From contig NW_003106602.1 of assembly GCF_000003605.2 (NCBI RefSeq), positions 175,009-202,996 of the forward strand: 27,988 nt of DNA, read 5' to 3'. Below the pieces are notes generated by a model, which was not told the DNA's origin, did no database searches, and saw only the letters and a program-made list of their open reading frames with translations. Position numbers and translations under genes: made by a program. Origin of the DNA: Saccoglossus kowalevskii. Taxonomy: Eukaryota; Hemichordata; Enteropneusta; Harrimaniidae. Positions 1 through 12,700 of the stretch are shown in pieces; positions within the stretch are counted from its first letter, which is position 1; each line of letters opens with the position of its first letter.

Positions 1-757
1 ATTTGTAATGATATCTTTAATTCTCTAAATTGGTGAATATTTTTGTCATTTTTGGTAAAAAGTGATACTTTCGACTTCTTGTTAAAAACCACAAGTCCAA
101 TTGCTTTGATATTACATATATAGATACTACATATGGACCACTCAAATTTGTTCATTTCATGATGATATCTTCAATTCTCTAATTTTGATGAATATTTTTG
201 TCATTTTTGGTAAAAAGTGATATTTTCTTCTTGTTAAAAACCACAATCATTTATGGTCAAAAATGATATTTTTGAATTCTTGTTGAAAACAGCAAGTCCC
301 ATTGCATTGATACTATGCATATTGTTCATTTTCTAATGATATCTTCTGTTCTTTAATCGAAATGTGCATTGCTAACAGCGGAGCTATCTCAGCCGAGAGG
401 CTGCTTGTTTTATATTCATAAATGAATCCTAATTTTGGAGCCAACAGATAAAATTTGAATAAATTTTCAGTTTTCACTAAAAAAAAATGGCTATTATTGT
501 CCCAATCTTCTGTAGGAAAGTGCAGACTATAAGCAGGACTATTTTGTGGATTTGTGATGAGAAGAGGGAACTGGTTGTAAAAAGGTTAATGTAGAATTGT
601 GTTTTGGGTGGCGTCAAATTTGTATAGTTTTAAAACTGTGACGTTTGCATGTATCTTATAGAGATACTGTTATGAGAACCAAAAAGATTATTTAATTAAT
701 TAATTATCAAGCATATTGAATAATGCTACATGTACAACATTATATTTTGTATTCCAG
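1..757. repeat. UNC79 intron with diverged tandem repeat of about 150 bp
   Basis: The motif ATATTTTTGTCATTTTTGG followed by TAAAAAGTGATA and CTTCTTGTTAAAAACCACAA occurs at about 32-93 and again at about 188-246. A shorter third copy at 252-330 includes GTTGAAAACAGCAAGTCCCATTG. This makes 1-360 a diverged tandem array. From 361 to 757 I see only AT-rich intron ending in the acceptor ATTCCAG at 757. Confidence 0.65.
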
Positions 758-3700
758 TATCGACTAGACATGAGCACAATGTCAAAGCAAATACATGATT
801 TAATACGGATTGCCATGAATACCATTGATGCTCAAGTTCATTTCTGTAAACCCAAAAAACCGGAACCACCACAAGCGGAAGATATTTGGGGAGCTACGAG
901 TCCAGCATTGCCGGCGCAGAAAGCAGGTAAGTTGTACAGCCATTGTGTGTTGACCTAAGTATGCACAATATTTCACAAGAGTTTGATGAGAATATGAAAT
1001 TCTCCTCTCACTCAGAGAGGAATATGGCATTGAGATGCTTTTACTTCATCAAAAATAACATCATCAAATGTGAATAGAACATTATTAAGAGTGGAAACCC
1101 ACAAAAAATAGTTTTGCAGTTGCAGTTGAATCCTACTCAATGTTTTGATGCCTCAACGCTATGACATTTGGTATATACTTTATACATGGATTATTTATTA
1201 TGCATGTTGCGAACTCAATGTGTTGTATTCATTTTATCTTTTCAGGTGTCATTGAAGAAGAAGATGATTCTAGTATTGAAACTGAATCCTCGGCACCGCA
1301 CAGTCCATCGTCACCATTGCTAGAAGCAGAAAGTCAACCCCCATTACCGACCAATGCCAATGTCAACGTCACTATTCCTCAAGAGAACACAGCAGCCAAC
1401 AAGCGAGAAGAAAACGCAAGTATATTTGCCAAAATTTTCTCCAAATCAAAGGATGAATCAAAAGGGAAGATGTTGAGCACTAGTTGGAGTGTTGGGGATT
1501 TTCGCAAATCGGGGTCGGGAAAGATTGCTAAAAGCATTTCTTACAGTGCTTTGAGTAAAGAAAGTAGAGTCACTGGAGTGGATCACAATGGAAGGCAACC
1601 CACATCTATTGATGCTAAGCAACATCTCCATGGGTTACCAGAGTCACCAGTTATCAAGGAAGAAGAAGATGAAGAAGAAGATGGAGAGAATGATTATGAT
1701 GATGAGGAAGAGGAGGAGGAATCAGCTAAGCCTGAGCAACCACTATTGAAAAGCGATGAAGACTCAACACCATTGGTTACTATCGATGATTTGTTGCGCT
1801 CTTCTACCCCTCAGTTTACCCTTGGTGGGGACGGAGACAGTTCAGCATCAGATCCAACCACGCCACCAAATGGCCAGAATGTAAATGCACAGCAACAACA
1901 GCAAGAAGGTACCCCAATACCCAGCGACAGCATGGATGAAAAGAGAACCCCAGAATCTGCACGAACCTCTGAAAGTGAATCAGACATCCCAAAATTCATC
2001 CGAAGTTCCGAGCCAAGAAACATCGTAAGATCGGTCTGAGTTCGGTAGTTGCTCAAAAGCTGGCTCTCGGTGGGGAAAGAGAGTATACCAAGGCACAAAC
2101 ATTGAAAAAAGCGAGTAAAGGGGCTCAAAAAGAAATTGATAAGGCGAAGAGGGAGGACAGGAAATCTCGAAGACAACGTGTTAAATCGAAGAGAAGAAGT
2201 TCAAAAGGAAAGACAAAACATAGTAGTGTGTTTTCTGCTGTGAGGAGATATCATGATGATAAAAACATCATAGTGGCCAATAAGTAAGTTTAGCCTTTAC
2301 CATTGACTGAAGTATAGACAATGATGAAATGTTATCAATTAACCCGGTAGCCATCACATACCAATATTCTCCTACTGTAGACTGCATCTTTGCATTCATT
2401 ATATATAATAAATATCTTTAATACAATAGTCAATGATAATAATTGATATGATTGTAATAAATAATTGTAAAACTACTTATACAATTATTTTATGTTTCCA
2501 TAGGCTACAGTACATAAAGTCGCAGGCAACCACCATGTTGGTAAAAATTGATGTGTTTTGCTTGTGTTTATTTAGGTGTTCTGAATGCGGTGTAGCGCTG
2601 GAGGAGTATGACGAAGACACTATATCATTGGCTATTGTAACTTTATCAACATATGTACATAGAGACCCATCACAATCAGCTCCACTGCTCATGGAAATGC
2701 TACAAGTAGTTGGCAGGTATGTGGTTATCGATTCAAACATAAATGTGGACATCTGTTGATGTCAGTGCACAACAACATATACATATATTCTTTCTTAACA
2801 AAGTAAAAATGAAATATACCACAGGCAACATCATGTAGATGGGGAGCAAAGGCAGCCTGGTCACACTAAAAACAAACAAAATATGGTTCACACTAACACT
2901 TGCAGCACTGTGCTCAACAATAGATTTTTTTCACAAACTTTGTTAATCTGGCAGGACCTGTGTGCTCCTCACCACTAACATTTGCAAGTTTTTTGAGCAG
3001 TATAAATGGAACACAACACAGCACACAGAATTCAGATGTAACAAAATTATTATTAAATAAACAAATAGTCATTAACACACAATAGAGTTGGCTGACAAAA
3101 TATGTGAGTTGGTTTCCAAAATAATAGTCTAACCTACAAATGTTACAGGTGTGAGTGTGAGTGTAATATTTTTTTGTTTACAAAAATAGTGCATATTAAT
3201 TAGTTAATTTGCATACTTTGTCTTATTTATGTATTTGCACATGTAGTATGTGTTAATGAGTGGTTATTATATTCAGCAATCAGAATACCTGACTGAAGTG
3301 CTCAAAAAAATATTTCATGGGACATACATTGCAACAACATTTACTGTGGTAACTTTTCCTTTACTCTGGCAAGTTAAAAATGAACCATTGAAGTTAATTA
3401 CAGACAAAGTAAAAATACTAATTTGGAATTTGGTTCTTCTGGTGATACCAAATAAATGTACATTATTTTTTACATATAATCTTTGTTCTCATTCATTTCA
3501 GAATTGCTGGTTCTACATTGTATCCATGGCAACCTGAAAGGTAACATGTATATACTTGTTAACATAATAGAAATATAAAATGTAAAAATCTTTCACAAAA
3601 AAAATTACCATGATCTGGTCAATGAGAATGTATATTTGGTCCAGAATTTGGGAAAATTTACATTTTGGCAGGGAACTGAAATATGGTAGTAGACATAAAA

Positions 3701-6700
3701 ATGCAGTCTACCTGGATTTATTAATAATGTAAGTACAAGAGTATTGTTTAACTTATTTCTTCATTCAATCTCTAGCCTTGTGAACACCCCAGCTAGTTCT
3801 ATTACGGTGGCTCGTCAGTTTCTGCGATGTACATTGCATCAGATGGCGCCGATGGGAATCTTTCCACAGTTATTTCAAACTAGGATGGAAGGTAAATGTA
3901 ATCTATGCAAGGAACACTGAACCAAATTATAGCAGCATTTTGAATGAAACGTAGACACTGTTAATTTAATTTAAATTAAATTAAATAATCATCGAATAAT
4001 ACAAAGCATTAACCAATTTTTCATAAAGGAAGTACATATATATGTTCTATGTTATCTGTGTCATCATATATCATATCATATCATATCATATTTTATTATA
4101 CAGCATATCATATCATATATCATATCATATTTTATTACACATTATATCATATCATATCATATATCATATTTGAAATCAATTTCTATATAGATAGGTGTTA
4201 CACCTAGCAAATGAGTATGATTTAATCAATTCTCAGAACCACACTGATAAACACATCACTGTATACAATTTTTTTAAATGTAGATCCGTATTTTATGAAG
4301 ACATTGGCTGCATCTCTCACTGACTTCAATGAACTCAACCCTATAGCACCTATTTCATACTTACTGGAGGTAAGAAACTAAACTCAATCTATTGATCTCA
4401 AGTATCATTCTAGTCCACTGTTATGTCTTCTCCTGAGTAACTCAAATTATTTCAAATTCTGAACAAAATTAAAAATAGAAATTGTCGGATCCTGTCTGTC
4501 TGGTTAAAGTCGTAAAGGATTTGTTGAAGAATATATTATTATTATTAATTTATAATTATTATTGATATATTTAAGGCCTCACAAAAGAAAATTATGTTTC
4601 TGTTTTTTTCCAGTGAGGCAATTTTGTTTTGTTTTGTATTTTTTGGTATGCAAATTTTGTAGGCTTCATCACTTTGTCAACAGAAGGATCTTTGCAGTTG
4701 CAAAATAAGTGCAAAAAAAACTCAGCCCGCACTTTTTTTGGTGATCAGAAACCTATTTTTTTTTTCAATTTTGGGCAAACAGACATCTTCTTGTGTTTAC
4801 TCAGGGACACTAAAATCTAGATTATTAAACTGATCTGAATAAATCAAAATAAATGTTGTCTTTATTAGGGCTTGAACTTCAAGAAAACTTTACCAGGTCA
4901 ACATACCCTGATTGTGTTGTATAATTTGGCAGACTACCTTGAGTGTCTACCAACAGAGTCAGCAGCCGTGTGGTCACCTGTCTTACCATTATTTGAAACA
5001 TTCTTTCGGAAGCTACTTGGATTTTTACCAGACCATGTAAGTATTAAAGTCAACTTTGACCTTTTTCACTTTCTATCCCATAATTGTCAGGTATGATTCG
5101 CTTTTCAGGTTTTGAACAAATTTTAGGGTTCTTGTGTCATCCAAATTACAAATGTATATCAGTTATTCTGTATATTCAGAATTCAATCATCTCAAACTAT
5201 ATTATACAAAAACAAAATTCCCAAATCGTAATTTTTTTAATGTCTATTTTTCCCATTTTTTCTTTCACAGTGTGATATGACGTCTACGTTTCGGATAATG
5301 ATTGCTTTACTGAAGACACCAATTTCTAAGAATCTACAGGCGTTACTTGACCCTTTCTCTAAAGTGATAAGTTATGCGTTACAGAAATGCCGATGTAAAT
5401 TACAAAATTTATTGGATATCTGTATGGCATGTCATCGCACTTTTATTAAGGTGAGCTCGAATGAATGAATCAAGAAAGAAAGAAAAAATTCTTTACCTGT
5501 CTACCTGTATATGAAATCATCAAGTTATGTGTACACTTGTAGATGACATAAACAATGTATGTGTATTACTGTATATGACATCATCAAGTTATGTGTAGTC
5601 TTGAAGATGATATATACATATGCTGTTGTAGTTTTTTTCAAATTTAACAACATAGTATATATTTCTTTTCACAGGAAAGGGACAAAATCTACTTAACACG
5701 TGCCACAGTGTTAGAATTGAGCACAGCATTGAAGTTCAAGTCTGCTTTACCAGATGCGAATATACTCCTGATACTTCAACTTGTGCTCTTGGATTCTGGT
5801 GGTCGGTTGAGTGAATCCAATATATTGGAAGAAGAAATCGGTGTTTATGACATTAAATCATTGGTAAGTTGCGAATATATTCTGTTTTAATTTTTGACCT
5901 GAGTATTGTGATTGTTAAATGAGTTAAATATACCAATTTTAATCTATTTCACAGGGGCCTACTGGTGCAGCAGATTGTATGAAACAAAGTTTGAGTGACG
6001 CCCTTGAATTCATTGGTGATCTCCATACTCTTACTAAGGTCAAGGTAACGATTGTTTTGTTTTTTTCATTAAACACAATTCTTGTCAGTGCTGTCTGTAA
6101 TGGTGAAGTAAAATTTATATTGATGGTGGTGATGTGTTAATGCATGACATAATGTTTCCATATTCTGTATTTGAAGTGTATTTTGTGATGGGCAATTAAT
6201 TCTCTACGCTGGCATCAACCTGGCTTGGTCAAACATCGTGTATATGTGGACAAATTTGTAGCATTGGCCCTGTTAGTGTGAAATTTTACTCTGCTTAGAT
6301 TTCTTCCTTTTCTGACTTTTTTGTACTTTGGATCCAAACTAAAAAAACTGCTGATCACAAACCTAGATAAACAAACACTGTAAACGGTGATTCTCATTAT
6401 ATTTTTCATTTAGAACAACATGAAAGGGGGATCTCAGAATTTAAATGAAGACACTCTGGGAAGTCATCTTAAAGCTGGAATAGCTCAGTTTATAGCAGTG
6501 GAATTCACATACGCCAACCAACGAGACTCTAGAGGAATAAACCGATATCTTCCATGGCTCTGCCATCCACCATCAACCATGCAACAGGGGTGAGTGAATG
6601 CTGAGATTGGAATTCTGAGATCCAAAAAATACGAGTTGCATCTGAAACTTTAAATATATTTTGATAGCAGAACAAACTTTAAATAGCATGGCTACTTGGC

Positions 6701-9700
6701 AGCGAGAAGATTCATCTCTGCTCTTAGCTGGCTAAATTTAATAGCGAAGAATCTTATAATGAAATTCAATGTTGTTATTTTGTAGCCCCAGGGAGTTCAT
6801 TGACTGCATCGCTCACATTCGTATGCTATCCTGGTTACTCCTTGGTTCGTTAATGCACTCTGCCATGTTTGACAACGCTATTGACAATAACGGTGTGACA
6901 TGTCAGCCGATACCGCTAGAAGCTGGTATACATATAGCGGACCATGTATTGGTTATATTGACTGGGTTCTCAGAGCTATCCAAGACATCAGTCTTACACA
7001 TGTCATCTCTGTTTCATGCGTTTATACTGTGCCAGGTAATGCATTTTATGTTATTTTTCACAATGTAGGATAATGTACTTCTCGATCGTCCCCACAAGTT
7101 TATAGGCCTTGTATTTTGTTTGTATGTGCTATGTGAATCTAATAATTTTGTAAAATCACGGAAATAAGCCAGCAGGTGCAACAATCTAGCTTATTGTAGC
7201 TTGATTTGTTTTTCCAATGTTAATTTTTCGATAGCGTAGTTAACTTTGTTGCTGTACGTGTAGCAAAGTATTTTGAAATCAGAAAGTTATTCACCTATGC
7301 ATATCACACTATCACATCATTGTAACTAATATTTACCTAACAAAACAATTCTGGTAACAACTGTGAATTAAATGATAAATAACAAATCATTTTTCATAAA
7401 ATATAAAATGTCTTTTGGGGGTGGGGTGGGTTATCAGTAAATGTTTTTTTACCCTCATGTATGAAGCACAAAAAGGGGTCTTTGTGTTTACCTCACTCAA
7501 TGGATTTTTAGGAAATGCAGTACCTATGTGCCCTGGTTTGTTTTATGATTATGGTTGTTTTTATTACTTTTTTTTTAAACCAAGCTATGGACGATGTACT
7601 GTGAGCAATCAGCGAGTAGTAGCAGTGCAAACTCAGAACTGCATAGTGTTGCCTCTCTCACCATCATGGATTTCTGGGGAAGAGTCACTCCAGGTATATT
7701 ACAGTTGTTGTCGCACTCCAAAGTGGTGAGTCCAAAAATATTTCATCAAATCAGTTACTGTTTTCAAATTACAGTGGTGATAGAAGAGATTAATGAAAGC
7801 TATTAACAATGATCCTGATATTGGTGTCCCATAATGCTATGCTTCAATCCCTGGGATACCGGTATTACATCATTGTCGACTCGGGCACAAATCATCGACT
7901 TGTAAACCTTTTTATTCAGTTCAAAATATTTTTTTTTTTGAAAGACTACCGGAAAATCATACAAAATGGATTTTTGGGAAAATGTTCATGTGAATAGTAT
8001 TTCTCAATAAATCAGGACAACAATAAGTACCCATATTATAACTACATGTGATATTTACTTTTATCTTACCTTACGCTATTTATGAGCAACAGCATAAAAG
8101 CCATATACACATATAGTAAAAGTCAAGGAAATCTGGTGATAAGTTTCAATGTTTCAATATCTTGGAAACAAAAGTAACTTACAATTGTATAATTGTTTTC
8201 TCTTTCCATGACAACCTATCACTTTTTGAACACAAAAGAGCCGCTGCCAGTATCATTCGCAAAACATTTCATACCCTCCGTCGTATCGAGGTTCATACAT
8301 TAACAAATTATTAAAATTATTACGCTTTTGATGTGGTACTGTTTGCAAATTGTAAACCATATTTCCCATATTAAAAGAAATAATAAATTTGCGTTCATAA
8401 CCAAATCAAAAGCCATTCTACCATTGGTTTGTTAGTACATGTATATAATTTGGCAACATTGTAGGACATTTTAAATAAGCATCTTGGATCAGTGAACTGA
8501 AAAAAATTCATTTTCACATATATTTTTTTTAGTGTACTTTAGTGTAGTGTACTAATAAAATAACTATGGTACCGCAGTTTGCCAGTTTATCACTGATCAT
8601 GAAATGGGTCTTAATCGGTTGCATTTACAAGCCTGGATGGTATACCCATTTTATCGATCAGTATTAAAGGCATAGCAAAACACATCATTCACTCCACTCA
8701 CTGCTTGATGGACCTCCTATCTTACTAATAATTATCTATCTATTTACTAACTCTGTGCGCTTCACTTACTGGCATGTCTCATCACTTTATTTGCTGCTCT
8801 TAACAGGAACATTCAGAAAAAGAGGTAATCTCTAACTTTCTCTGTCTTATTTCATGGTTGTCATCGCTGTTATCTCTTGGTTGTTGTACTTATGGTTGTC
8901 AATGTTGTCATCTCATGATCATCATCATTTTGTTTCATTAAAAATACTCAACATGCTTTACTAACCATATGATTGCTCTGTGCTCATGTGTCTGAGAGAC
9001 ACTGGAGTGGGGTGGGATGGGATGGGATGGAATGGGATGGGATGGAATGGGATGGGATGGGATGGGGGATAGGATGGGATGGGGGATGGGATGCAATGGG
9101 ACAGGACATTATAGGTTTTGTTGTTTTCCTATTGAAATATAAAATGATGCGCTGGATGGATTTGAATTAAAGTTATCACACACATTGCAAAGTCTGCTAA
9201 TGACAAAGAATTTCTGTGACATAAAATGGGTTAAAGAAAAGCCGCTAACTGCGCCGGTATTGTTTCAATCTACAGTCGTCATTTAATTACGCCAATTTAT
9301 GTAATTTTGACCTCACAGAATTACATGTACCTCATTGCTGGAGGGAGGGACTTTATTAGAAATAGTGTATCAGATAACCATTTAAAAAAAAACACACACT
9401 TTTACAGCAATTTTTTTTATTATATTTTTAGTTGATAATGCTAGAATGTTAGTTCATAGATGGAATGGATTTTGGCACAATTTTACAAAAAAAAAGTTAT
9501 TGTCATTGCTCATCAATATTAATTTATGCAAATGATATGATTGCATAATGCAATCTCCCAATGCTATAAGGGGGCTGACATGGGCCAAGATGGGGTTGTT
9601 GGTTGGTTGGTCATAGTGTATATTTTGGCCATGGTAAGAACATGTCTCAATCCAGGTTTACTAACAGGAGCACCATTGTCATTTATTAATTCCCATCTGG

Positions 9701-12700
9701 CATAGTTCATTGCTATGTATTTTCAATCATTTGATTTTATTTCACAGACATTCCTCAAACAATTTTCTTCAAAGTAGGCACTCAGACAAGTCATAATGGT
9801 TTACATATGCTTCTTGATTTTTTTTTGTACAGTTGACATTTGACCAACTGATATGTGTCATTTGTTTTTGCGATTTGATAGAAATTTTCAACTGGCTGCT
9901 ATTTTTTATTCTTTTGTTTAAAATATATACACAGCCATGACATAATGAGTTGCATGTCGTGTTTTCTGATTTTCAACTAACACGCAGCCATTTTCATAAA
10001 AGGAAACTAAAATCACAAAATATACGGGGATAATTTGATATTATACATAGTGAAGTCATACTCACCTTGCCACTATCAAATGCCTTAGTTTAGTGTTTTC
10101 ACACCCTGATTTCCCTGAGGAGCCCAGTGCCCTCCTATCTCTAGTTCTATTTATCACCACTGAAAAAACTATGGTAGATTGTAGTGATGGAAGGTAGTAG
10201 GAATAAGGTAAGTAGTACTTCAATATGTAAAATTTCAAATTATCCCCCAGAGGAATTTGTGTATTTTACTAGTTCAGTTGAGTAAACAATGACACAACCA
10301 ACAAACCAACTAAACTACTGGTAGCGAATTCCAAAAAGTGGACATGAAAGTAATTATTGACATCTTGGAAACCATGCATGAGGTATATCATTAGCAAAAC
10401 ACTGACTCATACTCTTTCCCTTGTCGATTCGGAATAACCACAGTCATTATGACATTTCGTGTCGCCAGTACTCTTTTGCAGTAAAGCTTGAATCACTGAG
10501 AATGGTGGAAATGCATCACATCCAGATTTGCCGTAGTTGGATCTGAGCATAAAGCTTCTGCCTGAGTTAAACAGGTTGATCAGTGACGTTCCCCACAGGG
10601 CAAACGGGTTGTTTGCCAGACCCTGGGTGATTCGCCATTTGATGGGGACACCACCACAACCCGACCCCCCCCCCACACACACACACCCCTGCTTTGTGAC
10701 CTATCATGACACCACAGTTTGAGTTGTTGCAACAGACTAGATTTGTCTAGAAAGTGAACTAGCACCCTCTTCAGGTCCAACATCTTCAGAGATGTCATCC
10801 TGCTCAGTGCAGCCACTTGACTGACACTACCAGTAGTTTTGTGAAAATACATTGTATGTGTTGCTACATTGAGTCAGAATGAGCAAGCATTGAACTGATA
10901 TTTTATTCCCTGAATCATGAAAACACAATTCTCAAATGTACCCATCGCGTTAATTATGATAGATAGAAATCCATGGCCACATTTTTTTTTTTCAAAGCCG
11001 AGGAATGTTACATGTATACCTTGTTTATGTTATTTTTAATTATTCTGCTTGCAGCTGGCTGAAATGGTCAATTTGCATTTTCTTGGTCTAATGGAAGCCT
11101 TACAAGAATGCAACTCTTCAGTTCTTTCCAAGGTGGGTAGCAATGATTGTTGCCATGGTACCAAAAGTTCTCCATTTTGCAAGAGCAAAATTCTACAAAG
11201 CTATTGGACATATTGGATATTGGATAGATTATTGTAATATTTAGTTTACATGACAGTTGCATGTGATTAGCATATCAATACAATATTTTGTTTAATTGAC
11301 AATACACATTGTTAGCATATCACTGTCTATTGTTTTCATAACAACTCATTTTGACTTATTTTGAAAAATTAAAGAAGTTATTTATTTACACGAGTATATT
11401 AGTATGATGTATTGCTTTTCTGATATGCCATAAGATGCACACGTGTCAACCCATATCTGATCTAATTTGTTTCTTTGTGAGGCATGAATTTAACTTATTG
11501 ATTTTAATTACAGCTGTTTCCACTGTGGACACCTATTCTATATAGTTACCATGCACAGGTAAGCACACACACACACATACTTATGTTCTGAGGACTCCAT
11601 TGGATTATACAGTTATATTAATATAAACTGTACAATACTAACCCAAAGTTATGCTTTGTACAAGTTCAATGAAAGACACTAGAAAAGAGGGACATGCAAC
11701 TCGGTCTTTTCTTTGATGTAGCTCCTGTTGGGATCTGTTTTAATCAATCTTTAATCCAATTAGATTACCGGTAAATCATGTCTTAGCTTGGGTTGTTTAT
11801 TTGCACTTCAAAGAAACCTCCCGATTTGCCTGATTTGTGTTAATGAGAGTAATTTGAGAATATGCAAATTAGACAACTTCCCGCAAACTATCTTTGCTGT
11901 GTGCCTGTTCGTTATTATGTAAATCAGTGGTACAGCTTGTTTTAAAGATGTAATTGAATGTCCAGAAAGTTACGACAGCAAATTTGTAGATGGTTTCGAA
12001 AATTTAGAATATATTTCTGACGATGATTGAAGATGGGAAAGACAATGATTTTGAATTGGGTGAATCTAGTTCAAATAACACGAAGGAAAATAAGGTGGGG
12101 AGACGCGACCTCAAAAATTTTGACGAGTACATCGGCGTAACTACAAATACTTTTGAAAGTTTGAATTTTATGAACTAGTAGTAATTAGGTTGAGAACAGA
12201 TTTTTAAAAAAGTATTCACAGCCAAGACACTATGGATCTCGCTGTTTAGTTTACATTTTTGTTCCACTCAGAGAAACCATGAATCACAATTTTTGCTTGT
12301 TGTATTTTAAATAAAAAANNNNNNNNNNNNNNNNNNNNNNNNNNNNNNNNNNNNNNNNNNNNNNNNNNNNNNNNNNNNNNNNNNNNNNNNNNNNNNNNNN
12401 NNNNNNNNNNNNNNNNNNNNNNNNNNNNNNNNNNNNNNNNNNNNNNNNNNNNNNNNNNNNNNNNNNNNNNNNNNNNNNNNNNNNNNNNNNNNNNNNNNNN
12501 NNNNNNNNNNNNNNNNNNNNNNNNNNNNNNNNNNNNNNNNNNNNNNNNNNNNNNNNNNNNNNNNNNNNNNNNNNNNNNNNNNNNNNNNNNNNNNNNNNNN
12601 NNNNNNNNNNNNNNNNNNNNNNNNNNNNNNNNNNNNNNNNNNNNNNNNNNNNNNNNNNNNNNNNNNNNNNNNNNNNNNNNNNNNNNNNNNNNNNNNNNNN

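Larger units (their letters stand above)
7726..11054. other. Long UNC79 intron: candidate microexon, GGGAT array, poly-C/AC tract
   Basis: This 3.3-kb intron holds the candidate microexon at 8807-8824, a GGGAT array at 9008-9105 and a C12-type run followed by (AC)n at 10664-10686. The part around 10420-10860 is richer in GC than its surroundings and has overlapping minus-strand open frames without recognisable similarity; it may be an unidentified repeat. No gene is supported in the remainder. Confidence 0.6.

Noticed and set aside
716..757. ATG at 716 as a start codon for the first exon
   Set aside because: It lies in the intron before the acceptor at 757; UNC79 is much longer and its start is upstream of the window.
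2505..2575. Upstream alternative acceptor (TTTCCATAG) for the UNC79 exon at 2576
   Set aside because: The frame stays open, but the added residues are hydrophobic and unlike the family; TTTAG at 2575 joins directly to CSECG in the right phase.
10407..10852. Overlapping minus-strand open frames of about 90 codons in the long UNC79 intron
   Set aside because: No recognisable domain; they cross a poly-C/(AC)n tract and have no splice or promoter support.
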